NCBI GenBank assembly: GCA_947036995.1
Contig: CAMQTD010000007.1
Location: 1 to 38,666 of the forward strand
Length of the DNA: 38,666 nucleotides
Source: an uncultured Parabacteroides sp.
Lineage (GTDB): Bacteria; Bacteroidota; Bacteroidia; Bacteroidales; Tannerellaceae
Direction: 5' to 3'
The first letter of the stretch is position 1, and each line of letters starts with the position of its first letter. Shown here piece after piece: positions 15,720-23,738 of this stretch. A program made the position numbers and the translations under genes. The notes beneath the pieces were generated by a model that had not been told where the DNA came from, searched no databases, and saw nothing but the letters and a program-made list of their open reading frames with translations.

Positions 15720-16177
15720 ACGCTTTATACGTTTTATTTAAATTATAATTTCCTATGCTTATGATATACATGTATATATCAAAACACGTTTGACAAAGAT
15801 AATAATTTTCTTGATAGTACATAATGTAAACAAACAAATAATTACGTCTTCACAAATCAGCCTTCTAATTAAACAATCAATTATTTGTCAATTAGCTATT
15901 TACAGAAGATCTAGTCGACACAATTAACTCATCTCAACCCATACGACACGATTGTCTGTATAATTTTACCTAATTAAAACTCAATTTCTTGCATATATCA
16001 ACTATTTTATTGAATATTGTGTTATATTTATGCGTATTGGTACTGCGTACATGCGTACAAATATCACTGAAAACGAATGTTGATAATGCATGAAAAAAAT
16101 CATCTTTATCAATTCGTGCAACGTATAAATTATATTTCATTAGACAATAATCATTACTTAAAAAAAACGATAACGGT
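15720..16177. other. Divergent intergenic region between the PspA island and folA
   Basis: 458 bp without a supported gene. It holds the probable -7 element of the island at 15794-15801 and a 14-bp palindrome ATATACATGTATAT at 15764-15777, just downstream of the expected start, which could be an operator. The middle (about 15840-16080) is AT-rich without clear structure. No good promoter match for folA was found. Confidence 0.5.
15794..15801 (-). promoter_or_regulatory. -7 element for the PspA/polyamine island
   Basis: On minus this reads TATCTTTG, a full match to TAnnTTTG, about 75 bp before the first ATG. A TTG at the expected -33 position is missing, which may mean activator dependence. 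Confidence 0.5.
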
Positions 16178-16672
16178 ATGAGTATTATTTCAATCATTGC
16201 TGCAGTGGCAGAAAATAACGCTATCGGTAAACAGCAACAACTGTTGTGTTACTTGCCTTTAGACCTCAAACGATTCAAAGCCATTACCATGGGTAAAGCA
16301 ATCGTGATGGGACGCAAAACATTTGAATCGCTTCCGAACGGAGCACTTCCGAAACGGAAGAATGTAATACTAACCTCGCTACACGAAGAGGGGTATGTAG
16401 ATTCTTTCGTATGTCAATCTCTCGAAGAAGCACTTACGCTGTGCGAAAAAGAGGAAGAGGTATTTATTATTGGTGGTGCATCCGTATATACACAAGCAAT
16501 GCCGATGGCAAATAAGTTGTATCTTACACGCATTCATCATGCTTTTGAAGATGCTGATACATTTTTCCCTGAGATCAATTTTGCTGAGTGGAAAGAGGTG
16601 GAAAAAGAAGTTTTCGAGGCAGATGAGAAGCATGCCTATGCTTTTACATTCTACACTTACGAGCGACTTTAG
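16178..16672 (+). CDS. folA: Dihydrofolate reductase
   Basis: Reduces dihydrofolate to tetrahydrofolate with NADPH and so completes the cycle started by ThyA. The 164-residue protein has the catalytic acid in LPLDLKRFK (equivalent to E. coli Asp27), the NADPH site VMGRKTFESLP, and IIGGASVY. In the M20 loop the position of E. coli Trp22 is Cys (LLCYLPLD), which departs from the classic bacterial pattern. The gene has its own terminator. A thyA-folA neighbour pair is common in this phylum; the two are separated here by the PspA island. Confidence 0.95.
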   Translation: MSIISIIAAVAENNAIGKQQQLLCYLPLDLKRFKAITMGKAIVMGRKTFESLPNGALPKRKNVILTSLHEEGYVDSFVCQSLEEALTLCEKEEEVFIIGGASVYTQAMPMANKLYLTRIHHAFEDADTFFPEINFAEWKEVEKEVFEADEKHAYAFTFYTYERL

Positions 16673-16692
16673 AACGAAGAGCTTTATACAAA

Positions 16693-16738
16693 AAAAAGAT
16701 ACGCTAAACTGTAAAATCACAGCTTAGCGTATCTTTTT
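16693..16738 (+). terminator. Intrinsic terminator after folA
   Basis: Arms 16693-16712 and 16719-16738 pair over 19 of 20 positions with a 6-nt loop; the second arm ends in TTTTT. It begins 20 bp after the folA stop. Confidence 0.83.
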
Positions 16739-17305
16739 GACATTATGACAATTAACCCCGCTCACACAGGCACTATCTCGTCTTTCTGTAAATGCTAAAA
16801 CAGATAACCGTACAGGACGAAGTTTAGCTTTTTCATATTGCAAGCAGCAGCATACAATCAACATTATTTTACTGCATAGAGAATCTAATTCGAGTAAATA
16901 TAATACCATATTCACTTAAAATTGATTCTTTTATCACTTCTCAAACAGCTATATAAAAACCCCTTCTAGAAGAAAAAATAACCTTACAGCACTCTTTTCA
17001 CCACAGGCATAACCCTTTCTACCAAAATCCGTATACTCTTTCTCCGACGGACAGGTACTTTTTCACCAAAAGATAAGGACTTTTTACTCGGAATCCAGTA
17101 TGTTTAGACCTAAAAAGTAGTAGTCTGTTTGGAGAAAGACGGTGTGTATTGGTGAAAATGATATAATATCACCTAAAATAGACGCTTTGTTCGCCTAGAA
17201 TCGCATCTGCAAATAGATTCAGGCATAGCAGAACAGCCATTTTTCAAACTATTTGCTACAATAAAGCACTTATCGCTTTACTTTTGTCAAATCTGCACGA
17301 CTGGA
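16739..17305. other. 567-bp noncoding region with small repeated motifs
   Basis: No convincing gene. Within 16995-17158 the motif TTTTCACCA occurs twice in direct orientation (16995-17003 and 17060-17068) and once inverted as TTGGTGAAAA (17149-17158). TCTTTCTCC (17037-17045) is matched by the inverted GGAGAAAGA (17131-17139). The two inverted pairs cross rather than nest, so this is not a simple hairpin. It could be a degraded dispersed repeat. Confidence 0.4.
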
Positions 17306-17989
17306 TTATACCGCTTTTGTAAGCTTCACAATCATAATAATAGGCGTTGCATCATGCTCAAATGGGATTTCGTGAAAGCCTGCTAACACAAAACCAACCT
17401 TAAAGGCGAGATTTAACAACTCTTGTAGTGAACGATGGTAGTAGCATTGTAGCTGCGGCTGCCCCTCTACGGCTACCCCTTTGTGCATAGCGGAGGTAAA
17501 GTAATTTCCGTTCGGATAGGTGAAGCATGCATGGTGTGTCGAAAACACGAAACTGCCGCCAGCCGCTAACATAGCATAAGTAGCGCTAAACAGCGGTTCG
17601 ATATCCGAAATATCCATTATTGCCATATTTGCTACCGCTTTGGTAAATGGTTTTGCTTGGCGCAGTGACATCAACGCATCGTAGTCGGTGGCATCGCATA
17701 CTTGAAAGTTGATCTGTTCGGTATACGCTGCCCGGCGTTTACGCGCTAGGGCAACCATCGTAGGGCTGTAATCAAAAGCGACCACCTGCACACCCCGTGC
17801 TGCTAGCCATGCAGCATAATTTCCGTTACCACAGGCTATATCTAAGACGAGATCGTTTGCAGTTGGTTGCAATAGGTTGTCCGTTTGAGGGCGCACCATG
17901 TCGCAATGGAAGAAGTTAGATTCGTCTCCCATGTAATCGTCCCAAAACGTGGCGTTGGCTTCCCAAGCTGCTAAGTCTTCTTTATGCAT
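17306..17989 (-). CDS. Class I SAM-dependent methyltransferase
   Basis: 227-residue cytoplasmic methyltransferase of unknown substrate. Motif I reads VLDIACGNGNYAAWL (about residues 48-62), with the acidic motif II VVAFDYSP near 73-80 and the post-motif ANMAIMDISDIEPLF near 120-134. The overall type is the Methyltransf_11/25 fold, as found in small-molecule methyltransferases. It starts 7 bp after the rlmH stop and is probably cotranscribed with it. Nothing identifies a specific pathway. Confidence 0.8.
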   Translation of the reverse strand: MHKEDLAAWEANATFWDDYMGDESNFFHCDMVRPQTDNLLQPTANDLVLDIACGNGNYAAWLAARGVQVVAFDYSPTMVALARKRRAAYTEQINFQVCDATDYDALMSLRQAKPFTKAVANMAIMDISDIEPLFSATYAMLAAGGSFVFSTHHACFTYPNGNYFTSAMHKGVAVEGQPQLQCYYHRSLQELLNLAFKVGFVLAGFHEIPFEHDATPIIMIVKLTKAV

Positions 17990-17996
17990 CTTTCGA

Positions 17997-18470
17997 CTAT
18001 TCGTGATGATAGGGTTCGTTATTTAAAATTGTCATCGCACGGTAGATCTGTTCTACAAAGATCAGGCGAATCATTTGATGCGAGAAGGTCATTTTACTAA
18101 GCGAAATCTTTTCTGATGCTGCTTTATAAACCGATTCGCTAAAGCCATACGGACCGCCTACTACAAAGATTAAACGCTTACTTACAGTATGCATCTTTTT
18201 CTCTATATAGGTGGCAAACTGCATGGAAGAGAAATCCTTACCACGCTCGTCGAGCAATACCAAATAGTCTCCAGCCTGCGTAGCTTTTAAAATCAGCTCG
18301 CCCTCTTTCTCCTTTTGTTGTGCCTCGCTGAGGTTCTTCACATTTTTAATATCGGGTATTACTACCATCTCGAACGGAATATAATGCGTCAATCGGTTTG
18401 TATATTCAGCTATTGCTTGCGCAAAATATTGCGCATCTGTTTTTCCTATTACTACTAATGCAATCTTCAT
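17997..18470 (-). CDS. rlmH: 23S rRNA (pseudouridine1915-N3)-methyltransferase RlmH
   Basis: SPOUT-class enzyme that methylates pseudouridine 1915 of helix 69 in the 70S ribosome. Length of 157 residues is normal. It begins MKIALVVIGKTDAQYF. The SAM-binding knot has FVVGGPYGFSESVY (about residues 102-115) and LSKMTFSHQMIRLIFVEQIYRA (in two parts, about 123-144), ending with the family-typical Tyr-His-His near the C-terminus (YHHE). It overlaps nothing and lies divergently from the DUF4783-nadC unit. Confidence 0.96.
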   Translation of the reverse strand: MKIALVVIGKTDAQYFAQAIAEYTNRLTHYIPFEMVVIPDIKNVKNLSEAQQKEKEGELILKATQAGDYLVLLDERGKDFSSMQFATYIEKKMHTVSKRLIFVVGGPYGFSESVYKAASEKISLSKMTFSHQMIRLIFVEQIYRAMTILNNEPYHHE

Positions 18471-18520
18471 GTTTCAAATCAAAAAATTAGTTCAGCGGAC
18501 TAAGTTACAAGAAAAATACA

Positions 18521-18528
18521 TATCTTTG
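18521..18528 (+). promoter_or_regulatory. -7 element for the DUF4783-nadC unit
   Basis: TATCTTTG is a full match to TAnnTTTG, 31 bp before the ATG at 18560. The -33 element is not evident. Confidence 0.55.
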
Positions 18529-18559
18529 CACTATTATCGGTCTAAAAAGAGTAAACATC

Positions 18560-18931
18560 ATGAAACGAATTATTTTTACGTTAGCATTCTTAGTTTCCTT
18601 TTTCAGCCTACAAGCCGAAAACATCAACCACATTGCCACTGCTTTTAAAAGTGGAAATGCACTGCTGTTAGAGGGATGTTTGGCAGACAAAATAGAGATT
18701 ACATACGGTGGAGCAAAAAAACAATACAGCAAAACAGAGGCTACAACATTGTTTAAATCGTTTTTCGAAAGAAACAAAGCGAAAACGTACTCCATTATCC
18801 ATCAAGCCGAAAAGAAAGAAAGAGGCTTTTATATTGCCCTTTTTGGCGCCGAAGCTAAAGAGTATCGCATCAACATTACCTACCTTGCACAAGGTGGTTC
18901 CATATTAATACAAACAATAAGAATAGAATAG
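18560..18931 (+). CDS. DUF4783 family exported protein
   Basis: 123-residue protein with a cleavable signal peptide (MKRIIFTLAFLVSFFSLQA, about residues 1-19) and a small alpha/beta domain that resembles the NTF2-like fold of DUF4783 (YGGAKKQYSKTEATTLFKSF near 49-68). It is exported and probably periplasmic. It is 4 bp upstream of nadC, a typical Bacteroidota arrangement whose meaning is unknown. Function unknown. Confidence 0.85.
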   Translation: MKRIIFTLAFLVSFFSLQAENINHIATAFKSGNALLLEGCLADKIEITYGGAKKQYSKTEATTLFKSFFERNKAKTYSIIHQAEKKERGFYIALFGAEAKEYRINITYLAQGGSILIQTIRIE

Positions 18932-18935
18932 CACT

Positions 18936-19775
18936 ATGGATCATTTAATTGACGAACTTATCAAATTATCATTTGCCGAAGATATTGGCGATGGCGATCA
19001 CACAACCCTTTGTTGCATCCCTGCTACAGAAATGGGCAAGTCGCAACTTATCATCAAAGAAGATGGTGTATTGGCTGGTGTAGAGATGGCGAAACGTGTG
19101 TTTAATCACTTCGACCCATCACTTAAAGTAACCGTATACATTAACGACGGTGCCGAAGTTAAAAAGGGCGATATCGCACTTGTGGTAGAGGGTAAAACAC
19201 AATCGTTACTTCAAACAGAGCGTTTAATGCTTAACATCATGCAACGTATGAGTGGTATTGCTACGACTACACGCAAATATGTTAAAGCACTGGAAGGTAC
19301 TAATACGCGTGTGCTTGATACACGTAAAACAACGCCTGGTATGCGTATGATCGAGAAGAATGCAGTAAAAATTGGTGGTGGCGTAAATCACCGCATCGGA
19401 CTGTTCGACATGATCTTACTGAAAGATAACCACGTAGACTTTGCCGGTGGTATTGCACAAGCAATCAATGGTGCTAAAAGTTATTTGAAGGAAAAAGGAA
19501 AAACGATGAAAATCGAAATCGAAATACGTAGCTTCGACGAACTTGAGCAGGTATTGGCTGTTGGTGGTGTAGACCGCATTATGTTAGACAACTTCAGCAC
19601 AGCAGATACAAAAACTGCCGTAGAACGTATTGCTGGACGCTTCGAAACAGAATCGTCGGGTGGAATTACATTCGATACATTGCGTAGCTATGCTGAGTGT
19701 GGTGTAGATTATATCTCGGTAGGTGCATTAACACACTCTGTAAAGAGTTTGGATATGAGCTTAAAGGCTTGCTAA
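18936..19775 (+). CDS. nadC: Nicotinate-nucleotide pyrophosphorylase (carboxylating)
   Basis: Converts quinolinate and PRPP to nicotinate mononucleotide in de novo NAD synthesis. Length is 279 residues. Landmarks are LNIMQRMSGIATTT (about 97-110), the substrate-binding DTRKTTPGMR (about 128-137), KIGGGVNHRIGLFDM, LLKDNH, and the catalytic IEIEIRSFDEL followed by DRIMLDN. It follows the DUF4783 gene by 4 bp and has a strong terminator. No nadA or nadB is in the window. Confidence 0.97.
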   Translation: MDHLIDELIKLSFAEDIGDGDHTTLCCIPATEMGKSQLIIKEDGVLAGVEMAKRVFNHFDPSLKVTVYINDGAEVKKGDIALVVEGKTQSLLQTERLMLNIMQRMSGIATTTRKYVKALEGTNTRVLDTRKTTPGMRMIEKNAVKIGGGVNHRIGLFDMILLKDNHVDFAGGIAQAINGAKSYLKEKGKTMKIEIEIRSFDELEQVLAVGGVDRIMLDNFSTADTKTAVERIAGRFETESSGGITFDTLRSYAECGVDYISVGALTHSVKSLDMSLKAC

Positions 19776-19795
19776 TAAGCTGTACAACATAAACA

Positions 19796-19835
19796 AAAAA
19801 AGAGGTGTAAACGAAATCGTTTACACCTCTTTTTT
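19796..19835. terminator. Bidirectional terminator between nadC and aroC
   Basis: Perfect 18-bp inverted repeat (arms 19796-19813 and 19818-19835, 4-nt loop), A-rich at one end and T-rich at the other, between convergent genes. Confidence 0.88.
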
Positions 19836-19855
19836 GTTATATACCTAATGATAGC

Positions 19856-20929
19856 TTATAAGCGTGTTGCACGGTTTAGTAGAAGATAATCTACCAACAC
19901 CATCGCTGTCATCGCCTCAACGATGGGTACAGCACGAGGCAATACACAGGCATCGTGTCTGCCTTTAGCTTTGAGAATGGTCTCTTCGCCCTGCACAGTT
20001 ACAGTGTCTTGCTCCATTAGTATTGTTGCTACAGACTTGAAAGCTACACGGAAATAGATATCCTCTCCATTGCTTATTCCGCCTTGTATACCCCCTGAAT
20101 GGTTGGTTTTTGTTTGAATAGTTCCATCGTTATTCACAAAACGATCGTTACGTTCAGAGCCTTGATAAAGTGCCGATGCAAAGCCATCGCCATATTCGAA
20201 TCCTTTAACGGCATTGATGCTGAGCATTGCGCCACCAAGAGCAGCGTGTAGTTTGCCAAACACTGGCTCGCCCAAACCTACGGGTACACCCTTTGCTACG
20301 CAGGTTATCACGCCTCCAACAGTATCACCTTCGCCTTTAAGTTTAAGGATGAGTTGTTGCATTGCTGCTGCTTTCTCCAGATCAGGACAGCGTACAGGAT
20401 TGGTTTCGGTAAGTGATAAATCGTATGCTTCGTACCCTTCGGTCAATGCTATAGCACCCACTTGCGAGGTATAGGCTTGTATATTGATTCCGTAATGTGT
20501 TAGTATCTGTTTCGCAATAGCACCTGCCACACAACGTGCAATGGTTTCGCGCGCCGAAGAGCGCCCTCCCCCACGGTGATCTCGTTTGCCATATTTAGTT
20601 TGATAGGTATAATCGGCATGCGAAGGGCGGTATACATCCTTCATATTATCATAGTCCGAAGAGTGCTGATTATCGTTCCACACCATAAACCCGATAGACG
20701 TCCCTGTGGTTACGCCCTCGTAGATACCCGACAGGAATTGAACCTTGTCTGCCTCCTTGCGGGGTGTAGTTACTTCAGACTGTCCTGGCTTACGACGGTC
20801 TAACTCGTGTTGGATAAAATCCATATCCAACGTTAACCCAGCCGGACAACCATCTATCACACCACCAATACCAGCTCCGTGCGACTCTCCGAAGGAGGTC
20901 AATTTAAAAAGATTCCCAAATGAGTTCAT
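19856..20929 (-). CDS. aroC: Chorismate synthase
   Basis: Last step of the shikimate pathway: 5-enolpyruvylshikimate 3-phosphate to chorismate with reduced FMN. Length of 357 residues is normal. It begins [20 protein letters not shown] with the signature GESHG at residues 14-18, followed by RHAD-type [15 protein letters not shown] and the FMN-site [10 protein letters not shown]. The C-terminal [17 protein letters not shown] is intact. It stands alone between the SlyD terminator and a bidirectional terminator. aroE of the same pathway is 5 kb away on the other strand. Confidence 0.97.
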   Translation of the reverse strand: MNSFGNLFKLTSFGESHGAGIGGVIDGCPAGLTLDMDFIQHELDRRKPGQSEVTTPRKEADKVQFLSGIYEGVTTGTSIGFMVWNDNQHSSDYDNMKDVYRPSHADYTYQTKYGKRDHRGGGRSSARETIARCVAGAIAKQILTHYGINIQAYTSQVGAIALTEGYEAYDLSLTETNPVRCPDLEKAAAMQQLILKLKGEGDTVGGVITCVAKGVPVGLGEPVFGKLHAALGGAMLSINAVKGFEYGDGFASALYQGSERNDRFVNNDGTIQTKTNHSGGIQGGISNGEDIYFRVAFKSVATILMEQDTVTVQGEETILKAKGRHDACVLPRAVPIVEAMTAMVLVDYLLLNRATRL

Positions 20930-20970
20930 TGATTGATTGATTTTAGTTTATCATCGAATTGAAAATTAAG

Positions 20971-21007
20971 AAAAAAGGCACAGCTCATATGGTATGAACT
21001 GTGCCTT
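20971..21007 (-). terminator. Intrinsic terminator after the SlyD-like gene
   Basis: 9-bp perfect stem (20975-20983 with 20999-21007) extended by five more pairs after one mismatch. On minus it runs into TTTTTT (20971-20976 as A-run). Confidence 0.78.
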
Positions 21008-21031
21008 ATCTCTTATTTGTACGTGTTATAA

Positions 21032-21604
21032 TTATTTACAACCGTCGCCACAGCTTCCGTCTTCGCAACCTCCGTCGCCACATCCGCAATCGCCACAACC
21101 ACTACCACAACCACCTGCTGGCTCTAATAATGCTGCTAACTCTGCTTCGCTTGGCTCACGTACGTCAAGTACTTCACCACTAAAGTGTAGTGTTTCGCCT
21201 GCTAATGGGTGGTTAAAGTCCATCTTAACAGTAGTATCTTCTACTGAAAGAACAGAACCATTCATACGGTTACCGTTAGAATCCATCATAGGAACAGTGT
21301 TTCCTTCATAGATTACGCTATCATCGAATTTGCCTTCAACCTCGAAAAGGTTTTTAGGAAGATCGATCACGTGCTCATCTTCGTACTCACCATAAGCATC
21401 TGCAGGTGCAATAGAGAAGTTGAATTTACCTGCTACTTCCATACCTTTCAATGCTGCTTCAAAAGCTTCAAGCATAGAACCTGTACCGAAAATAAATGTA
21501 AGAGGCGTCTCAATAGTTGCTTTTTCCATTAACTCTCTCTCTTCACCTTCGCCTACGTTCAAATCGTAAGTAACAGAAACAAATTTACCTGCTGCAATTT
21601 TCAT
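21032..21604 (-). CDS. SlyD-like FKBP peptidyl-prolyl isomerase with cysteine-rich tail
   Basis: 190-residue cytoplasmic prolyl isomerase and chaperone. The FKBP domain (residues about 5-70 and 125-150) is split by an insert-in-flap domain, as in SlyD: PLTFIFGTGSMLEAFEAAL, then the APADAYGEYEDEHVIDLP junction. The last 27 residues contain seven cysteines in a Gly/Asp background (for example CGSGCGDCGCGDGGC). E. coli SlyD uses a His/Cys/Asp tail to bind nickel for hydrogenase maturation, so metal binding is likely here, but the absence of His suggests a different preference such as zinc or copper. It has its own promoter and terminator. Confidence 0.9.
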   Translation of the reverse strand: MKIAAGKFVSVTYDLNVGEGEERELMEKATIETPLTFIFGTGSMLEAFEAALKGMEVAGKFNFSIAPADAYGEYEDEHVIDLPKNLFEVEGKFDDSVIYEGNTVPMMDSNGNRMNGSVLSVEDTTVKMDFNHPLAGETLHFSGEVLDVREPSEAELAALLEPAGGCGSGCGDCGCGDGGCEDGSCGDGCK

Positions 21605-21645
21605 CTTTTATTGTTTTATTTATTGTGTATTTATTAATTAGAATG

Positions 21646-21653
21646 CAAAGATA
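21646..21653 (-). promoter_or_regulatory. -7 element of the SlyD-like gene
   Basis: On minus this reads TATCTTTG, a full match to TAnnTTTG, 41 bp before the ATG at 21604. Confidence 0.55.
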
Positions 21654-21657
21654 ATGA

Positions 21658-22833
21658 TTATTTTGTTTTTACAGCCATTTTAAGATTATTCAACGCCTTT
21701 TGTAGTATTGTGCGTGTACAACCTACGTTGAGTCGCATATATCCTTCGCCTTCTGTGCCGAACATCGTGCCATCGTTCAATGCTAAATGTGCATCGTTTA
21801 CAAACAGTGATACAAGTGCTGGTTGCGACAGTTTCAACGCCCTACAATCTAGCCAAAGCAAGAAGGATGCTTGTGTGGGATAGACCTTTATCTGAGGTAT
21901 ATCGCTCGCTAAGAACTCCGTTACAAATGCAATGTTACCCATTACATAGTCGAGTAGCTGTTGCCTCCATGCTTCCCCTTCGGTATAGGCTGCCTCTGTT
22001 GCGGGGTAAGCAAATAGGTGGGCGCTATTTAACTCTCTTGCCTCTAAAAAACTAAAAAAAGTTTTACGCAGCAATTCATTCGGCACAATGGCGTAAGAAC
22101 TAACCACGCCTGCCATATTAAATGTTTTACTCGGAGCCATAAACGTAATACTATTTTGCGCCGCCTCTTCGGATACAGATGCAAAAGTGTGATGCGTAAA
22201 GGCGGGAAAAACTAACTCGGCATGAATCTCGTCCGAAACAACCAACACCTTATGCTTTGCACAAATAGCTGCCAAACGGATTAATGTCTCTTTAGACCAA
22301 ACTACACCACCTGGATTGTGCGGATTACACAATATTAAGAGTTTGCAATCTGCATCTATTATGGTTTCCAACTGATCGAAATCCATTGTATAATGTCCGT
22401 CAACTAGTTGCAAAGGATTCTCTACCACTTTACGGTTCAGGTGCTCTGGCACATTTCTGAAAGGATGATACACAGGTGGCTGTATAATTACTTTATCACC
22501 TGGAGCGGTAAAACACTCCACTGCAAAGCTTATCCCTTTTACGATACCGGGGATATACTCGACCCATGCACGTTGCAGCGTATAGTTATGAAGTTGCTTC
22601 ACCCAATTAATAATACTTGTATAGTACGATTCGGGTGCATAGGTGTAACCTAAAATGGGATGTTTACAACGCGCTGTGATCGCATCAATAATAAATGGTG
22701 GGGTTGCAAAATCCATATCTGCTACCCAAAGGGGTATTAAGTCTTCTCGTCCAAACTTAGCTTTTAAGCCGTCTACTTTAACACTACACGTTCCGTTACG
22801 CGTTATTGGTTCGTCGAAATTATATATCTGCAT
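21658..22833 (-). CDS. PatB/MalY-type PLP-dependent C-S beta-lyase / aminotransferase
   Basis: 391-residue fold-type I PLP enzyme. Landmarks are LPLWVADMDF-type PLWVADMDFATPP (about 34-46), CNPHNPGG (169-176), SDEIHAEL (200-207), and the PLP lysine Lys236 in APSKTFNMAG. Members cleave cystathionine or cysteine S-conjugates, releasing thiol or hydrogen sulfide, and may also act as aminotransferases. Whether it serves methionine synthesis (MetC-like) or sulfide release cannot be told from sequence. It lies 36 bp after the DUF5715 gene, on the same strand. Confidence 0.88.
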   Translation of the reverse strand: MQIYNFDEPITRNGTCSVKVDGLKAKFGREDLIPLWVADMDFATPPFIIDAITARCKHPILGYTYAPESYYTSIINWVKQLHNYTLQRAWVEYIPGIVKGISFAVECFTAPGDKVIIQPPVYHPFRNVPEHLNRKVVENPLQLVDGHYTMDFDQLETIIDADCKLLILCNPHNPGGVVWSKETLIRLAAICAKHKVLVVSDEIHAELVFPAFTHHTFASVSEEAAQNSITFMAPSKTFNMAGVVSSYAIVPNELLRKTFFSFLEARELNSAHLFAYPATEAAYTEGEAWRQQLLDYVMGNIAFVTEFLASDIPQIKVYPTQASFLLWLDCRALKLSQPALVSLFVNDAHLALNDGTMFGTEGEGYMRLNVGCTRTILQKALNNLKMAVKTK

Positions 22834-22869
22834 AAATTTTCTGTTGCTTAATTGAATAGGTTAAACTAC

Positions 22870-23517
22870 TTAACGTGTTGTGATATGGAAACATCCTTGT
22901 CTACGTTCGTGCTTGATATAGCAGCGTTTATCTTTTTTTACTGCTCTTAATACCGAGGCGAGTACTTTTTTAAGTTGATCGTCCGTTAGCGAAAGTTTAT
23001 CTTCGGGATCTACCTTTGCATACCTAGCCCACGAGACATCGAAAGTGGTAGCAAAACGGTGTGCCGAATTACTCGATGCGTTGCTGTTGCGCTTCTTTAG
23101 TTTCTTAACATCGCGTTCGGTACGCAATACACTTGTTACGATTATCTTATATATAGGAGCATTGAGGGATTGGAGCGAATCTTGAAATCCACGACCAATA
23201 TCTTCTAATAGCGTAGCTGCTTCTGGCACTAGATACGGAACTGAGTGTGTTAGCTTTTGAACATCGTACCACTCGTTCGATTCGATCAGATCCAAATCGC
23301 TGAGCTTATCCAGTGCAGCATCACGCGTGGAGGCTGGTTCGATACCTATCTTTTTAGCTGCAAGCATATGCAGGTTGTTTAAATCACCAAAATCGCGTTT
23401 GTAACTACCAATATATTTAATTGGTTTTAAATCTCCGCGCTTCTCGTTACACGCCGAAAATGCAACACATGTTAACATCACAAAAAAAAGAAGAGTGTAA
23501 ATAGCCGACTGTTTCAT
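22870..23517 (-). CDS. DUF5715 lipoprotein with M15-peptidase-like residues
   Basis: 215 residues. A lipoprotein signal ends at Cys23 (AFSAC). The C-terminal half has SVLRTERDVKKLKKRN (about 129-144), then SSNSAHRFATTFDVSW with His153 and Asp160, and the end GCFHIT with His211. The pattern Ser-x-His-x6-Asp followed by a late His is that of M15/VanY-type zinc D,D-peptidases. I infer a periplasm-facing, lipid-anchored cell-wall peptidase or relative. The catalytic Glu cannot be placed with confidence, so activity is uncertain. It has a good promoter -7 element and precedes the PatB-like gene. Confidence 0.72.
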   Translation of the reverse strand: MKQSAIYTLLFFVMLTCVAFSACNEKRGDLKPIKYIGSYKRDFGDLNNLHMLAAKKIGIEPASTRDAALDKLSDLDLIESNEWYDVQKLTHSVPYLVPEAATLLEDIGRGFQDSLQSLNAPIYKIIVTSVLRTERDVKKLKKRNSNASSNSAHRFATTFDVSWARYAKVDPEDKLSLTDDQLKKVLASVLRAVKKDKRCYIKHERRQGCFHITTR

Positions 23518-23555
23518 CCTTAATGTATCAATACGTTTTAATTCTGTTTCTGATA

Positions 23556-23563
23556 CAAAGTTA
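23556..23563 (-). promoter_or_regulatory. -7 element of the DUF5715 gene
   Basis: On minus this reads TAACTTTG, a full match to TAnnTTTG, 38 bp before the ATG at 23517. Confidence 0.55.
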
Positions 23564-23680
23564 CATTTTTATTTGATTCATCGAAGCTTCACTTTTATGT
23601 TTTCTGAGGCTATTTGTAAAATAGACGCATATTTTAATAAATAAAGCGACAGCCACTATCAAAGTGAAAAAGAATAATAT

Positions 23681-23688
23681 TACTTTTG
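23681..23688 (+). promoter_or_regulatory. -7 element of the purC unit
   Basis: TACTTTTG is a full match to TAnnTTTG, 50 bp before the purC ATG. Confidence 0.55.
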
Positions 23689-23738
23689 TATCATTAAAGA
23701 AAAATTGAATATTCAAATCAATATTAAATAGACAAGTT

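Noticed and set aside
15970-16197. 75-codon minus-strand ORF upstream of folA
   Set aside because: It overlaps the folA start, has no recognisable domain and no ribosome-binding site, and lies in AT-rich promoter DNA where long open frames arise by chance.
16724-16915. 63-codon minus-strand ORF beside the folA terminator
   Set aside because: Its 3' end runs into the folA terminator hairpin and the composition is not protein-like; I could not support it as a gene.
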